From Nitrospinae bacterium CG11_big_fil_rev_8_21_14_0_20_45_15 (lineage in GTDB: Bacteria > Nitrospinota > Nitrospinia > Nitrospinales > VA-1), in contig PCWG01000002.1 in NCBI GenBank assembly GCA_002787235.1, positions 1-64,000 on the forward strand: 64,000 bases of DNA, read 5' to 3'. Position numbers and translations under genes: made by a program. This document shows, piece after piece, positions 9,154 to 18,602 of the stretch (positions within the stretch are counted from its first letter, which is position 1; each line of letters begins with the position of its first letter). The notes under the pieces were generated by a model. It worked only from the letters and a program-made list of their open reading frames with translations. It ran no database searches and was not told the origin of the DNA.

Positions 9154-11088
9154 ATGATTTATTTGAAAGGATTGGGAAAAGCATTCGGCCCCAAAGTTTT
9201 ATTTGAGAATTTGAATCTGCACCTGCGCCCCGGCGAGAAAGTTGGCCTCATCGGAGAAAACGGAGCTGGCAAATCTACATTGTTCAACATTGTAGCGGGT
9301 GTGGAATCGGCCGATTCGGGGCAGGTGGACTGGAAAAAAGGGATCCGCTGTGGAATGCTCACGCAGGTATTGGGAGCTCCGCATGAAACGGTACTGGAGC
9401 GAGCTGTGTCGGGTTGCGAAATTTTTGAACGCGTGCGTCGGGAACGGGAACGTCTGGAAGCTGATGTAAAGTTCCGCGACGAATCTCCGGATGAATGGGG
9501 GATGCGGCTGGCAGAGCTGGAGCATGAGTACAGCGATATGAACGGTTACGAGCTGGAAGCGGATGGAAAAAAAATCCTGCAAGGGCTGGGATTCAAAGTC
9601 GATCAGTTGGAAAAACCATTGGGTGAATTTTCCGGCGGTTGGCGTATGCGTGCCGAATTGGCCCGTCTCTTGTTACAACGTCCCGATCTGCTCATGCTCG
9701 ACGAGCCGACCAACCATCTGGACTTGAGGTCCACCATCTGGCTGGAATCGTTTTTAAAAACCTACGCAGGGGCGGTGCTGTTGATCTCCCATGATCGTCG
9801 GTTCCTCAATTCCATTATCAGCCGCGTTGCCGAATTGGAGCGGGGTTGTCTGACGCTCTATACCGGGAATTACGACAAGTATGAAAAAGAAAAGGAACTG
9901 AATGCCGAACGTCTGGAATCTCAGGCGATCAATCAGGGCAAGCGCATTGCAGAAATCGAACGTTTTATTGAACGCTTTCGTTCTAAAAATACCAAAGCGA
10001 CGCTGGTTCAAAGTCGTGTCAAACAGCTTGCTAAAATAGAGCGTGTGGAAACGGTGCAGAGCACCAAATCGGTTCATTTCCGATTTCCGCAACCCGTTCG
10101 TACCGGACGCATTCCCATTCGTTTGGAAAATGTGGATAAAAGTTACGATTCTCTCAGCATCTACAAAAATTTCTCAATCGCCATGGAACGCGGGTGGAAA
10201 GTGGCACTGGTTGGAGAAAACGGAGCTGGTAAATCGACCTTGCTGAAAATCATGGCAGGTGTTTTGGATGTCAATGCGGGAACCGTCGAATTGGGAGCCA
10301 ACGTGGAACGCGCGTATTATTCCCAGCATCATTCCGAAGTGTTGGATTCGAGTCACACGGTTTTGGAATCCATGGAAGAGCTACCGAGCAAGTTGACCCG
10401 GACTCAGAAGCAAAGTCTGTTGGGAGCCTTTTTATTTTCAGGCGGAGACGTATTCAAAAAAGTATCCATCCTTTCAGGAGGAGAGCGTTCCAGACTGGCA
10501 TTGGCGCGATTGTTAGCCAACCCGACTCCCGTTCTGTTTCTGGACGAGCCCACCAACCATCTCGATATGAAAACCTGCGAGATTCTTTCGGCGGCATTGG
10601 CCGATTTTGACGGCACTCTTTGCGTTATTTCCCATGATCGCTTTTTTCTTGATGCCATCGTCAATCACGTGTGGGAAGTGGACAACGGGACCGTTCGCAA
10701 TTATGTCGGCAGTTATTCTGACTACGAATGGGCCAAAGCTAAAGAAGAAGAGGCGGCGGATGCTTTGAAAGCGCAACAAGTTGCCACCAAACCGACTTTT
10801 TCAGGCGACAACAAGGCAAAAAAAAGGCAACAGGCGGAGGAACGGAAAAACAAACATCAGCAACTGAAACCTCTGAAAACGCTTTTGGAAAAAGCCGAAG
10901 AAAATATGGATCGTTTGATGACTGAGAAGGCGAGTCTGGAAAACAGGCTTGCAGAACCGAAAATATACAACGCCGATCAAAAAGATAAACTGGCGGATCT
11001 GATCAAGCGACGCGCTGAAATAGAAAAAGAGGAGGCGCGCTGGTTGGAAAAATGGGAAGACGCTACCCAAAAAATTGAAAGTTTCTAA
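9154..11088 (+). CDS. ABC-F family ATPase (YheS/Uup-like)
   Basis: Duplicated ATP-binding cassette protein without membrane segments, 644 residues, of the ABC-F group that acts on ribosomes. Walker A is GENGAGKST in both halves (about residues 36-44 and 352-360). Signature motifs are FSGGWRMR and LSGGERSR, and Walker B motifs are LLMLDEPTNHLD and VLFLDEPTNHLD. An interdomain arm lies around residues 250-310, and a charged coiled coil fills the last 100 residues. It lies 22 bases after dppC-like but is unlikely to power that importer, since ABC-F proteins lack transport function. Confidence 0.92.
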   Translation: MIYLKGLGKAFGPKVLFENLNLHLRPGEKVGLIGENGAGKSTLFNIVAGVESADSGQVDWKKGIRCGMLTQVLGAPHETVLERAVSGCEIFERVRRERERLEADVKFRDESPDEWGMRLAELEHEYSDMNGYELEADGKKILQGLGFKVDQLEKPLGEFSGGWRMRAELARLLLQRPDLLMLDEPTNHLDLRSTIWLESFLKTYAGAVLLISHDRRFLNSIISRVAELERGCLTLYTGNYDKYEKEKELNAERLESQAINQGKRIAEIERFIERFRSKNTKATLVQSRVKQLAKIERVETVQSTKSVHFRFPQPVRTGRIPIRLENVDKSYDSLSIYKNFSIAMERGWKVALVGENGAGKSTLLKIMAGVLDVNAGTVELGANVERAYYSQHHSEVLDSSHTVLESMEELPSKLTRTQKQSLLGAFLFSGGDVFKKVSILSGGERSRLALARLLANPTPVLFLDEPTNHLDMKTCEILSAALADFDGTLCVISHDRFFLDAIVNHVWEVDNGTVRNYVGSYSDYEWAKAKEEEAADALKAQQVATKPTFSGDNKAKKRQQAEERKNKHQQLKPLKTLLEKAEENMDRLMTEKASLENRLAEPKIYNADQKDKLADLIKRRAEIEKEEARWLEKWEDATQKIESF

Positions 11089-11099
11089 ATAGCCATTTG

Positions 11100-11405
11100 T
11101 TGACAGGAAACGTGTGTTGCATTTATAGGTGGCATGGAAAGCTTTGATTGCGGTGGGTACGACGTGCCGTAAATTCCTTGACTTCCCAAGGCCCTGTTTC
11201 CATAATGATTCTTTTGTATTTTTTTAAACAAGGCTCCTGCGGGCGGTTTATCCATTTTTATAAAAAAGTTTGCCGTGAGTGCAAGACTTGCGTCGTTTTT
11301 TAGAGCGCATTGTGCTCTTGGCTACGGTGTCATGAAAGACGGCCCGAACTTTCTTAGTAAAAATTTACCGAACCGTGAGGATTTAATTTTTAGGAGAACG
11401 TGTAA
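11100..11405 (+). promoter_or_regulatory. Promoters and long leader before the epimerase gene
   Basis: This 300-base gap holds two good sigma-70 patterns. TTGACA 11100-11105 with TATAGG 11124-11129 has an 18-base spacer. TTGACT 11178-11183 with CATAAT 11201-11206 has an exact 17-base spacer. The second would start RNA near 11213, giving a leader of about 190 bases before ATG 11406. The leader contains a short dyad (AGAGC, then GCTCT near 11301-11319) and a good ribosome site (TTAGGAG). I recognise no known riboswitch in it. Confidence 0.55.
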
Positions 11406-12338
11406 ATGAAAATAGCTTTAACAGGGATCACGGGTATGGTCGGTTCCCACCTGATCAAACGCCTGTATGCCGAGTCCGAAGAGAAACATGAAGTGCGAGC
11501 ATTGATCCGGGAAGAAAGCGTCCTCGATCATTTGAAGCCTTATGAAGACGTAGATTATGTTATTGGTGGTCTGGAGGATCGTGAGTCGCTGGAAAAATTG
11601 ACGGAGGGGATGGATGTATTGATTCATCTGGCCCATTTCCCTGGCCCGGTGCAAACGGTGGATGAATTGATCAAAGTCAATTTGAACGGGACTTTGGATT
11701 TATTGGAAGCGGCTAAAAAAGCACGCATCAAGCAGGTTGTTTTTATGAGTGCCTGTGCGGTATTTGGTGAAATTTTACCTACAGTCAGTGAAGAAAATCC
11801 GCTCAACGAAGACCACCCGGTGCGACCCGCGAGTCTGTATGGTTCCATCAAGTCTTCTATCGAATCGTTTCTGTTTCAGTATCAACGAAGTCGGGCATTT
11901 GATATCAATATCATACGTCCTGTGGCTATTTACGGAGTCAAACCGCAGATTGATAAATCGGAATGGTTTCAAACGATTGACTATCTCGCTACGAATTACA
12001 ACGTCGATTTGAAAGGGAGCACCAAATATGTTTCCGTTGATTCCGTTGTTCAGTCGATTGAGAAAGTATTGGGCAACCGCGCGGTAGCGGGTAAAATTTT
12101 TCACCTGATCGATGGTTTTATTCATAATCTCGAATTAGGGGAAATGATCGTCGAACTGGTCGATTCTTTCGGAGAAATCGAGGGCATTCGCGGCGAACCA
12201 GGTGTTGCTATGAGCAATCAGGCGGCAATCGACCTGGGTGTCGAATTCAAGGGACGAGAGGGAATCAAAGAATATATCAAATTAGTTCATAAACTACAGA
12301 CCGAATACGGCGGGGATAGAAACGTACAGAATTGGTAG
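11406..12338 (+). CDS. NAD(P)-dependent epimerase/dehydratase (extended SDR)
   Basis: Extended short-chain dehydrogenase with a Rossmann fold. The nucleotide loop TGITGMVGSHL is at residues 7-17, the acidic residue pair after strand 2 is weak, and the catalytic tyrosine and lysine are in YGSIKSS (Y-x-x-x-K), preceded by a serine in FMSACAVFGE. These enzymes usually act on nucleotide sugars or similar carbonyl substrates; the substrate cannot be inferred. Length is 310 residues. It is a single gene with its own promoters and a strong ribosome site. Confidence 0.85.
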   Translation: MKIALTGITGMVGSHLIKRLYAESEEKHEVRALIREESVLDHLKPYEDVDYVIGGLEDRESLEKLTEGMDVLIHLAHFPGPVQTVDELIKVNLNGTLDLLEAAKKARIKQVVFMSACAVFGEILPTVSEENPLNEDHPVRPASLYGSIKSSIESFLFQYQRSRAFDINIIRPVAIYGVKPQIDKSEWFQTIDYLATNYNVDLKGSTKYVSVDSVVQSIEKVLGNRAVAGKIFHLIDGFIHNLELGEMIVELVDSFGEIEGIRGEPGVAMSNQAAIDLGVEFKGREGIKEYIKLVHKLQTEYGGDRNVQNW

Positions 12339-12495
12339 GCAGTTGCCAACGACGTGTGTTTCTATCTGCAACATTCTTGATGTTTATGAGGATGTGGAAG
12401 CGTGGGTTGAGAAAGAGCAACTCAAAGTTGAGGTTTGTTAAGAAATCTGTTATAAAGCCTAATTAATAAAAAAAATTCCAAGGATTAATAAAAAC

Positions 12496-12690
12496 ATGGC
12501 AACTCTTGAATCGATCAAAACGTTTATTGTAAAAGCAAAAGAAAAAGCTAAGGGCAGTGAAGGAACAGAAAAGAAGGAATCGCGCAAGAAAGTAAAGCGT
12601 CTGCAACGAAAAGCTTCAAAAATCGTAGCCTGCGAAAAACGTCAGGAATTGAACAAAAAACCCAAAAAAGATCGTCCTAAAAGGGACTAA
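12496..12690 (+). CDS. Lysine-rich micro-protein (64 aa)
   Basis: Small, very basic protein (more than one third Lys/Arg) with one cysteine and predicted to be helical. There is no recognisable family. It is preceded by an AAGGATT ribosome site and lies 18 bases before gatC, so it is probably cotranscribed. Composition suggests nucleic-acid or ribosome binding, but that is only inference. Confidence 0.55.
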   Translation: MATLESIKTFIVKAKEKAKGSEGTEKKESRKKVKRLQRKASKIVACEKRQELNKKPKKDRPKRD

Positions 12691-12708
12691 GTTTTCGGTC
12701 TTCAGCGA

Positions 12709-12990
12709 ATGACTAAAAAATTCGAAATCGAAAAACTGGTCCAGTTGGCGCGTCTGTCTCTGTCGGATGATGAGAAAGCTCAGCTTGAAGGTGATCTTTT
12801 GTCCATCCTCGGTTACATTGACAAACTGGAGACCTTGGACACATCCAATATTGAGCCTACTTCTCAGGCACTTTCCGTTCATAACGTTTTTCGGGAAGAT
12901 GAACTGACGGAAAAGGTTTCGGGTGAGGAATGTCTCCAGCTTGCCCCCGCACATTATAAAGACCACTACGAGGCTCCGAAAATCATTTAA
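12709..12990 (+). CDS. gatC: Asp/Glu-tRNA amidotransferase subunit C
   Basis: Small subunit of the GatCAB amidotransferase, which converts Glu-tRNA(Gln) or Asp-tRNA(Asn) to the amide form. The 93-residue length and the pattern are typical: LVQLARLSLSDDE near the start, ILGYIDKLETLDTSNIEPTS in the middle, and REDE with a C-terminal APxxxxxxYEAPKII-like end. It wraps around GatA as a stabiliser. gatA follows after 149 bases. gatB is not in the window. Confidence 0.93.
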   Translation: MTKKFEIEKLVQLARLSLSDDEKAQLEGDLLSILGYIDKLETLDTSNIEPTSQALSVHNVFREDELTEKVSGEECLQLAPAHYKDHYEAPKII

Positions 12991-13139
12991 CGGGTGACCG
13001 TCACTGTGCCGCTCAAGATTGGGCGGCAAAAGGGCTTTGTCTTTCAGAGAGCTGTTCGATGGCAAGAAATCGGACAGGCTCGGAAAGTTTGAATGTCAGC
13101 TCTGCGCGTTCCCAAAGATTTCTATTCTCTAATATCATC

Positions 13140-14591
13140 ATGCATCGACTCACCATTGAACAGGCTGTTGAAGGATTGCAGGCACGAAAGTTTTCCTCTG
13201 CCGAATTGACCCAGGCGATTTACGATCGCATTGATAAAATTGAGGGAAGTGTTTCTGCCTATATCCATTTGACGCGCGAAATGGCTCAACAACAAGCTCA
13301 AGACGCCGACCGGCTCATCGCCCAAGGTGAGAAGAAGCCATTGTTGGGCGTGCCCATTGCCTTGAAAGATTTGATCTGTGCGCAAGGCACTCGCACCACC
13401 TGTGGTTCAAAAATATTGAATGATTTTGTTTCGCCTTACGACGCGACGGTTGTCCGCAGATTGAAAGATGCAGGAGCCGTTCTCATAGGCAAAACCAATA
13501 TGGATGAATTTGGAATGGGGTCTTCTACCGAGAATTCCTGGCATGGCACCAGTAAAAATCCCTGGAATCTGGAACGGACACCGGGAGGATCGAGTGGTGG
13601 AAGTGCGGTCGCTGTATCAGCGAACGAATGCATTGCCGCTCTCGGTTCCGACACCGGCGGTTCCATTCGACAACCGGCTTCGTTCTGCGGCATCACAGGG
13701 TTGAAACCAACCTATGGGCGTGTCTCTCGTTTTGGTTTGATTGCCTACGCATCGTCACTCGATCAAATCGGGCCGATGACGAAGACGGTAGCGGATTCTG
13801 CGATCATGTTGAATGTGATTTGTGGAAAAGATCCGAAAGATTCCACTTCGGCAGAAGTTGCTGTTCCTGATTTCAGTCAGGCATTGCGACAGGATGTGAA
13901 GGGGATGCGAGTCGGTCTGCCAAGCGAGTATTTCACTTCAGGACTCGATCCCGAAGTTGAAGAGAGCATCCGAAAATCTGCCAAGACGCTTGAATCGCTG
14001 GGGATGGAGATTGTAGACGTTTCGCTTCCGCATCTGGAATATGCCGTCGCCTGTTATTATATCGTCGCCTGCGCCGAAGCCAGTGCCAACCTTTCGCGAT
14101 ACGATGGTGTCAAATACGGTTACCGTTCCGAACGTTCCGAGACCCTCATGGACATGTATTCAAATACGAGGGAAGAGGGCTTTGGCAAAGAAGTCAAACG
14201 TCGTATCCTTCTGGGAACCTTCGTGCTCAGTTCCGGCTATTACGATGCCTATTATCTGAAAGGCCAGAAAGTCCGCACGCTTATCAAAAATGATTTTGAA
14301 AATGCGTTCAAACAATGCGATGTGATCGCTTCCCCCACAGCTCCTGCACCGGCTTTCAAGTTCAATGAAAAAACGGGCGATCCTCTACAAATGTACCTGT
14401 CGGATATCTACACCATTTCCGCGAATCTGGCAGGTGTTCCCGGTATGTCCATCCCTTGCGGGCAATCAAGCACTGGCTTGCCCATCGGCCTGCAACTCAT
14501 GGCGAAACATTTTGACGAGGAAACCCTGCTTCGAGTGGGGCATCAGTATCAACAAAATACCGATCACCATCTGAAATTCCCCTCCCTTTAA
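13140..14591 (+). CDS. gatA: Asp/Glu-tRNA amidotransferase subunit A
   Basis: Amidase subunit that releases ammonia from glutamine for GatB. It is an amidase-signature enzyme with a Ser-cis-Ser-Lys triad: the lysine is in GVPIALKDL, and the serines are in the PGGSSGGSAVAV and GSDTGGSIRQPASFCG blocks. The frame opens at 13059, but ATG 13140 begins the conserved MHRLTIEQA segment and gives 483 residues, the normal length. No clear Shine-Dalgarno site precedes it, so translation may depend on gatC. It is convergent with the YhaN-like gene 41 bases away. Confidence 0.95.
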   Translation: MHRLTIEQAVEGLQARKFSSAELTQAIYDRIDKIEGSVSAYIHLTREMAQQQAQDADRLIAQGEKKPLLGVPIALKDLICAQGTRTTCGSKILNDFVSPYDATVVRRLKDAGAVLIGKTNMDEFGMGSSTENSWHGTSKNPWNLERTPGGSSGGSAVAVSANECIAALGSDTGGSIRQPASFCGITGLKPTYGRVSRFGLIAYASSLDQIGPMTKTVADSAIMLNVICGKDPKDSTSAEVAVPDFSQALRQDVKGMRVGLPSEYFTSGLDPEVEESIRKSAKTLESLGMEIVDVSLPHLEYAVACYYIVACAEASANLSRYDGVKYGYRSERSETLMDMYSNTREEGFGKEVKRRILLGTFVLSSGYYDAYYLKGQKVRTLIKNDFENAFKQCDVIASPTAPAPAFKFNEKTGDPLQMYLSDIYTISANLAGVPGMSIPCGQSSTGLPIGLQLMAKHFDEETLLRVGHQYQQNTDHHLKFPSL

Positions 14592-14632
14592 ACAAACGGA
14601 AATACCTTTCCCCGCTGATTCACTGCAACGTT

Positions 14633-17332
14633 TTAAATCTCGATCATATGCGCCCCCGCAGATTGGAGGGCAGTGGCAGACCAATGGTGACAGGTCATGA
14701 GAATCACCTGTCGGGACTGTGCGAATTGATTCAATACCGCGATCACTTCTTTTGCGCGCTTGTCGTCGAAGTTGACGAACACATCGTCCATGATGATGGG
14801 TAAAGGTTCAGAGCGCGTTTCGTATTCTTCTATCAAACCAAGGCGCATGGACAAATAAAGTTGTTCGCGCGCACCCCGGCTCATTTCCAAAAAGCCTTTT
14901 TGTTTGCCGTCACTTGTCTGGACGATGATATCGTCATGTTCCGCAGGTTTGAAAATACCCGCGTAACGATTGGCAGTGATTTGATCGAAGATAGCCGTGG
15001 CAGATTTGATGACGCCGGGTTGCCGGGTTTTTTCATAAATCGATTTGGCTTCGCTCAACATATAGAGCGCGATTTGATGCGTTGCCCATTTTCTAGCAAT
15101 CTCGTTTAAAGTTTGCCGATCGCTTTCCCACTGATTTTGTTGTTCTGTGAGCGCGTCGTCGTTAGCGATTTGTTCCATTGCTTGCCGAGTTTCACCGATT
15201 TCCTGCAAGAGACGGTCACGGGTTTCTTTCATCTCTTTCAGGCGGGTGTCTGCTCGTTCCAGCTCTGCTTGATTCTCAATGGGATCGGTATGGAAAATAG
15301 TTTGCATGAAAGCGTCGTAAGCAGAACCCATCCCCACGCGAATTCGAATCTGGCTTTCCTGATTCTCTATCTTGTTTTTCAAAGCTGATTTTTTTTCGAT
15401 CAGTTGTTGTTTCTCGCGAAATTCGAATTCGTCTTTTACCAAAGCGGATAGTATGAAACGAGAAAGTTCTGTTTCTTTGTTTTCGAGGTCTTGAACCAAT
15501 CTTTTTAATTTTAATTGTTGCCCCACTTTTTGTTTTTCGAAAAGGAGAAACTTTTGTCGGGATGATTTATTTTCCTCAAAACTTTTGGCTAGAATTTCGA
15601 TACTGGCAGAGAGATCCCGGTTGAAAGAAAAGCCCGGAAGAGTCACTGCAATACGTTCGACTTTTTTCCGAGCGTCTTCCAGAGAGAGTGTCATCTCCTG
15701 TATTCTTGACTCCAAACGCGTTCGATCGTGCAATAAATTTCGTATGTCATCCGAACGGTCACCAAATTCTTTCGCATTCAACGGAGATATATCGGGATTG
15801 AGTTTTCTTTTCTTCAGCCAGTCTTGCCATTCTTCTTTCTTTTGTGAAAATGCCAGATCATCCGCTTTGCATTGAGACTCATAATTTTTTTGCAGAGTGT
15901 CCTCTCTTTTAAAATCTTCTCCTTTTGTGCCTGCTAGAAAAAAAAGGATAACCCCCATACTTGCGATGATAAGGGCAGAGCCAACAAAAATAGAATCGCC
16001 CAGAAAAAATCCATAAACCGCCATCAGTCCGCCCAGAGCCATCAGCCCATAAACAAAATACTTCAACCACTTTGGAGTTGCAGAACCCTTCGACCGTTCC
16101 TCGTCGCGACGTTCCTGATGAAGTGCCAGTTTGTTTCTGGACTCGACACTTTTTTGGCGAAGCGATTCGAGTGCTGAATGAAATAGATCGATTTGGCTGA
16201 TTTCCAGAGATGTGAGCTGAAAACGGAGTGCGTCATCTTCTCCCCAATGAGGATCAATTCTTGAAATTTTTTCCCGTATCTTTGTGCACAGATTTTCTTG
16301 CTCAATTTTGACGGTATTCAGGTCTTTGTTCGCAGACCGAACTTTCTCAGCACTTTGTTGCAAGTAAATCAAATCGTGTTCGTGTTCGAGCAGAGCGGGG
16401 TTCAAAGTGATTGCGTTGAGTTCTCTATCCAGTGCTTCGAGCGTATTTTGCTCTTCGCGTAATCGGATTTTTAAAGCGTCCCGTTCCCTTTTTATAGCTT
16501 CCAGTGCGGGCAATCCCCCTTCGGGGAAGGTGCTTGAATCGGGCAGACTGGCGAGTTCCTTTTTTGTTGAGATCAACTCGATGGCAGTGGGATAAAGTTC
16601 GTGGAGCAATTGAAGCTGACGCAGTTTTTTTTCTGAAGCGTCAATGGCAAGGGCCTGTTGTTGACTTTCTTTGTCAAGCTCTTGCAAACGGGCAAAACGG
16701 CTTTCGTATTGTTGCGCTTCCTGCCGTATTTTTTTTATATGAGCCTGAGTTTCTTTCATTTTTTTTGCAAGAACATTTGCCTGAGGATTTGCCCCGCGTG
16801 GTTTGAACCATTCATCGCAAACTTTTCCCAGATTTTTTTCAACTTCATTGATTGAGACGGTTCCCAATCCCAATCCTGCGCCATAGATACGATTCTTGAT
16901 CTCGTCGCCCTGTAAAGACTGCATGCTTTGCAATTCGTCGAGACTGAAAGCGTAAACGTTTTCGTACATCTCTTTGGTGGCAGAACCGAGCAAGTCTTCC
17001 AGCCCGGCAGCATTCTGTGATTCTTTGCCAGGATGCGTGATAGTGACCGGGCCGTTGTTGGCACCTTGAACGCGTCGGATGCTCACGCACTCGCCCGACT
17101 TCAATTCGCAGATCAATTGGCCCGCGCAGGGTGCACCATTGACAGGTTCGTACAGATTTTTTTTACTGGCTTTGCTTGGAAAGCCAAACAAAATCCTGCG
17201 AATGAATTCGAGCAGAGAAGTTTTGCCAAATTCGTTCGGGCCGTAGATGACGTTGATACCGGGTTGGAATCCCGTGATCCGTTTGTTGATGAGGACACCG
17301 AAACCGTCGATGATTAATTCGCGAATTTGCAT
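14633..17332 (-). CDS. yhaN: YhaN-like SMC/Rad50-type ATPase
   Basis: Large ATPase of the SbcC/Rad50 class, YhaN subgroup, 899 residues. The N-terminus starts MQIRELIIDGFG with a Walker A loop GPNEFGKTSL near residue 33. Long coiled coils follow on both sides of two predicted membrane helices at roughly residues 410-460, as in YhaN proteins. The C-terminus carries a signature-like MSRGAREQLYLSMRL and Walker B PLPIIMDDVFVNFDD. It probably tethers DNA ends for the YhaO nuclease encoded just upstream (4-base gap). Role in double-strand break processing is inferred from the family. Confidence 0.88.
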   Translation of the reverse strand: MQIRELIIDGFGVLINKRITGFQPGINVIYGPNEFGKTSLLEFIRRILFGFPSKASKKNLYEPVNGAPCAGQLICELKSGECVSIRRVQGANNGPVTITHPGKESQNAAGLEDLLGSATKEMYENVYAFSLDELQSMQSLQGDEIKNRIYGAGLGLGTVSINEVEKNLGKVCDEWFKPRGANPQANVLAKKMKETQAHIKKIRQEAQQYESRFARLQELDKESQQQALAIDASEKKLRQLQLLHELYPTAIELISTKKELASLPDSSTFPEGGLPALEAIKRERDALKIRLREEQNTLEALDRELNAITLNPALLEHEHDLIYLQQSAEKVRSANKDLNTVKIEQENLCTKIREKISRIDPHWGEDDALRFQLTSLEISQIDLFHSALESLRQKSVESRNKLALHQERRDEERSKGSATPKWLKYFVYGLMALGGLMAVYGFFLGDSIFVGSALIIASMGVILFFLAGTKGEDFKREDTLQKNYESQCKADDLAFSQKKEEWQDWLKKRKLNPDISPLNAKEFGDRSDDIRNLLHDRTRLESRIQEMTLSLEDARKKVERIAVTLPGFSFNRDLSASIEILAKSFEENKSSRQKFLLFEKQKVGQQLKLKRLVQDLENKETELSRFILSALVKDEFEFREKQQLIEKKSALKNKIENQESQIRIRVGMGSAYDAFMQTIFHTDPIENQAELERADTRLKEMKETRDRLLQEIGETRQAMEQIANDDALTEQQNQWESDRQTLNEIARKWATHQIALYMLSEAKSIYEKTRQPGVIKSATAIFDQITANRYAGIFKPAEHDDIIVQTSDGKQKGFLEMSRGAREQLYLSMRLGLIEEYETRSEPLPIIMDDVFVNFDDKRAKEVIAVLNQFAQSRQVILMTCHHWSATALQSAGAHMIEI

Positions 17333-17336
17333 GGGA

Positions 17337-18593
17337 TCAGGAAGGGGGAATCAAATGGTTCAAGGTCAAGTCTCGTGCGTCTGCTAAAATCTTTGCCAGT
17401 TCCTCATCTGAAATTTCTTCCAGAAAACTGCGGCCCTGCCAGGATTCAAACATGGGTTTGAGTTGTTCTCGAATGGCGTCAGCGTGGTCCGATGCTTCGA
17501 CTTCTGAATAATGTGACAGCAGGTCGGCAATGAAATCGTTGCCTTTTTTAAGAGCATTGATGTCGAAGGTGCCCGCTGTATTGAGTTTGAGGTCGAGCCA
17601 TATCTGAGGTTCGCGCGCTTCAAAAATCGTTTGCAGTTCGTCGGCAAAGGCATCGAGGGCACCGGGTTTGCGCAATTCGTGATTGATGGAAGTTCTTCCT
17701 TCCAGACTCAAGCGGATCAGAACAGGGCGGTCTTCGGCTTCGACGGACAAGCCTTCGCAGTGAGCCTGAATTTTTTCGGCGGCAGAGTCGAGGTCGAATG
17801 CGGACTCTATATTCAGTCGGGAAACAATATAACGCAAGGCATCGATGGGAATGAAGCGAATGTCAGGTGCGGAATCGTGAGTCAGTTCTACCAGACAACA
17901 GCCTTTGGCTCCACTTTCGCGACTGTGTCGGGCCTGAGTGTTGCCGGGGTAAACGACGGCAGGTCGTTCCGCACGCAATATCTGGTTGCAATGGACATGT
18001 CCCAGTGCCCAATAATCGAAGCCTTTACTGATGAGATCTTCCAGTGTGCAAGGGGCGTAGTTTTCGTGGCCAGTGTTGCCGCCAACATTGGCGTGTAAAA
18101 CTGCGATGGAAAATCCTGCATATTGACCGGGGTCGAATTTCAGGGCCAGATTTTCTTTGACATCGCGGGTGGGGAAACTACAGCCATGAATCTGTGCGAT
18201 CTCGATTCCATTTTGTATGATGGGAATGCGTTCGGGTTCTTTACCTGCAAAGACGTGAACCCGTTCGGGCCATCTGAGGGAGGCTGACCAGCCATCGAGC
18301 GGATCGTGGTTGCCATGAGCGACAAATACTTCGATGCCTGCATTGGACAATTCCTGCAGACCATGACGAAATCGGAATTGAGCATGCAGGCTTTTGTCTG
18401 TTCCGTCGTAGACATCGCCCGCGATGATCACAGCGGAAACCTGTTCGCGCAGAGCAAGAGCGACGATGTTTTGAAATGATTTGTAAGTCGCTTCGCGCAG
18501 GGTCGCGGCCAGTTCAGGACGCACCCCTCCCAACCCCTTGAAAGGACTGTCGATGTGCAGGTCGGAGCAGTGGATGAATCGAAAAGTAGTCAT
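17337..18593 (-). CDS. yhaO: YhaO-like DNA repair exonuclease (Mre11/SbcD type)
   Basis: Calcineurin-like metallophosphoesterase of the Mre11/SbcD group, 418 residues. The metal-binding motifs are visible in order: FIHCSDLHIDSPF (D and H ligands), IIAGDVYDG, FVAHGNHDP, AVLHANVGG and ALGHVHCNQ. The C-terminal third is the capping region. It would use Mn2+ to cut DNA ends in partnership with YhaN. The gene lies 9 bases after the K+ channel gene and directly before yhaN on the minus strand. Confidence 0.9.
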   Translation of the reverse strand: MTTFRFIHCSDLHIDSPFKGLGGVRPELAATLREATYKSFQNIVALALREQVSAVIIAGDVYDGTDKSLHAQFRFRHGLQELSNAGIEVFVAHGNHDPLDGWSASLRWPERVHVFAGKEPERIPIIQNGIEIAQIHGCSFPTRDVKENLALKFDPGQYAGFSIAVLHANVGGNTGHENYAPCTLEDLISKGFDYWALGHVHCNQILRAERPAVVYPGNTQARHSRESGAKGCCLVELTHDSAPDIRFIPIDALRYIVSRLNIESAFDLDSAAEKIQAHCEGLSVEAEDRPVLIRLSLEGRTSINHELRKPGALDAFADELQTIFEAREPQIWLDLKLNTAGTFDINALKKGNDFIADLLSHYSEVEASDHADAIREQLKPMFESWQGRSFLEEISDEELAKILADARDLTLNHLIPPS

Positions 18594-18602
18594 GCCATGT
18601 CC

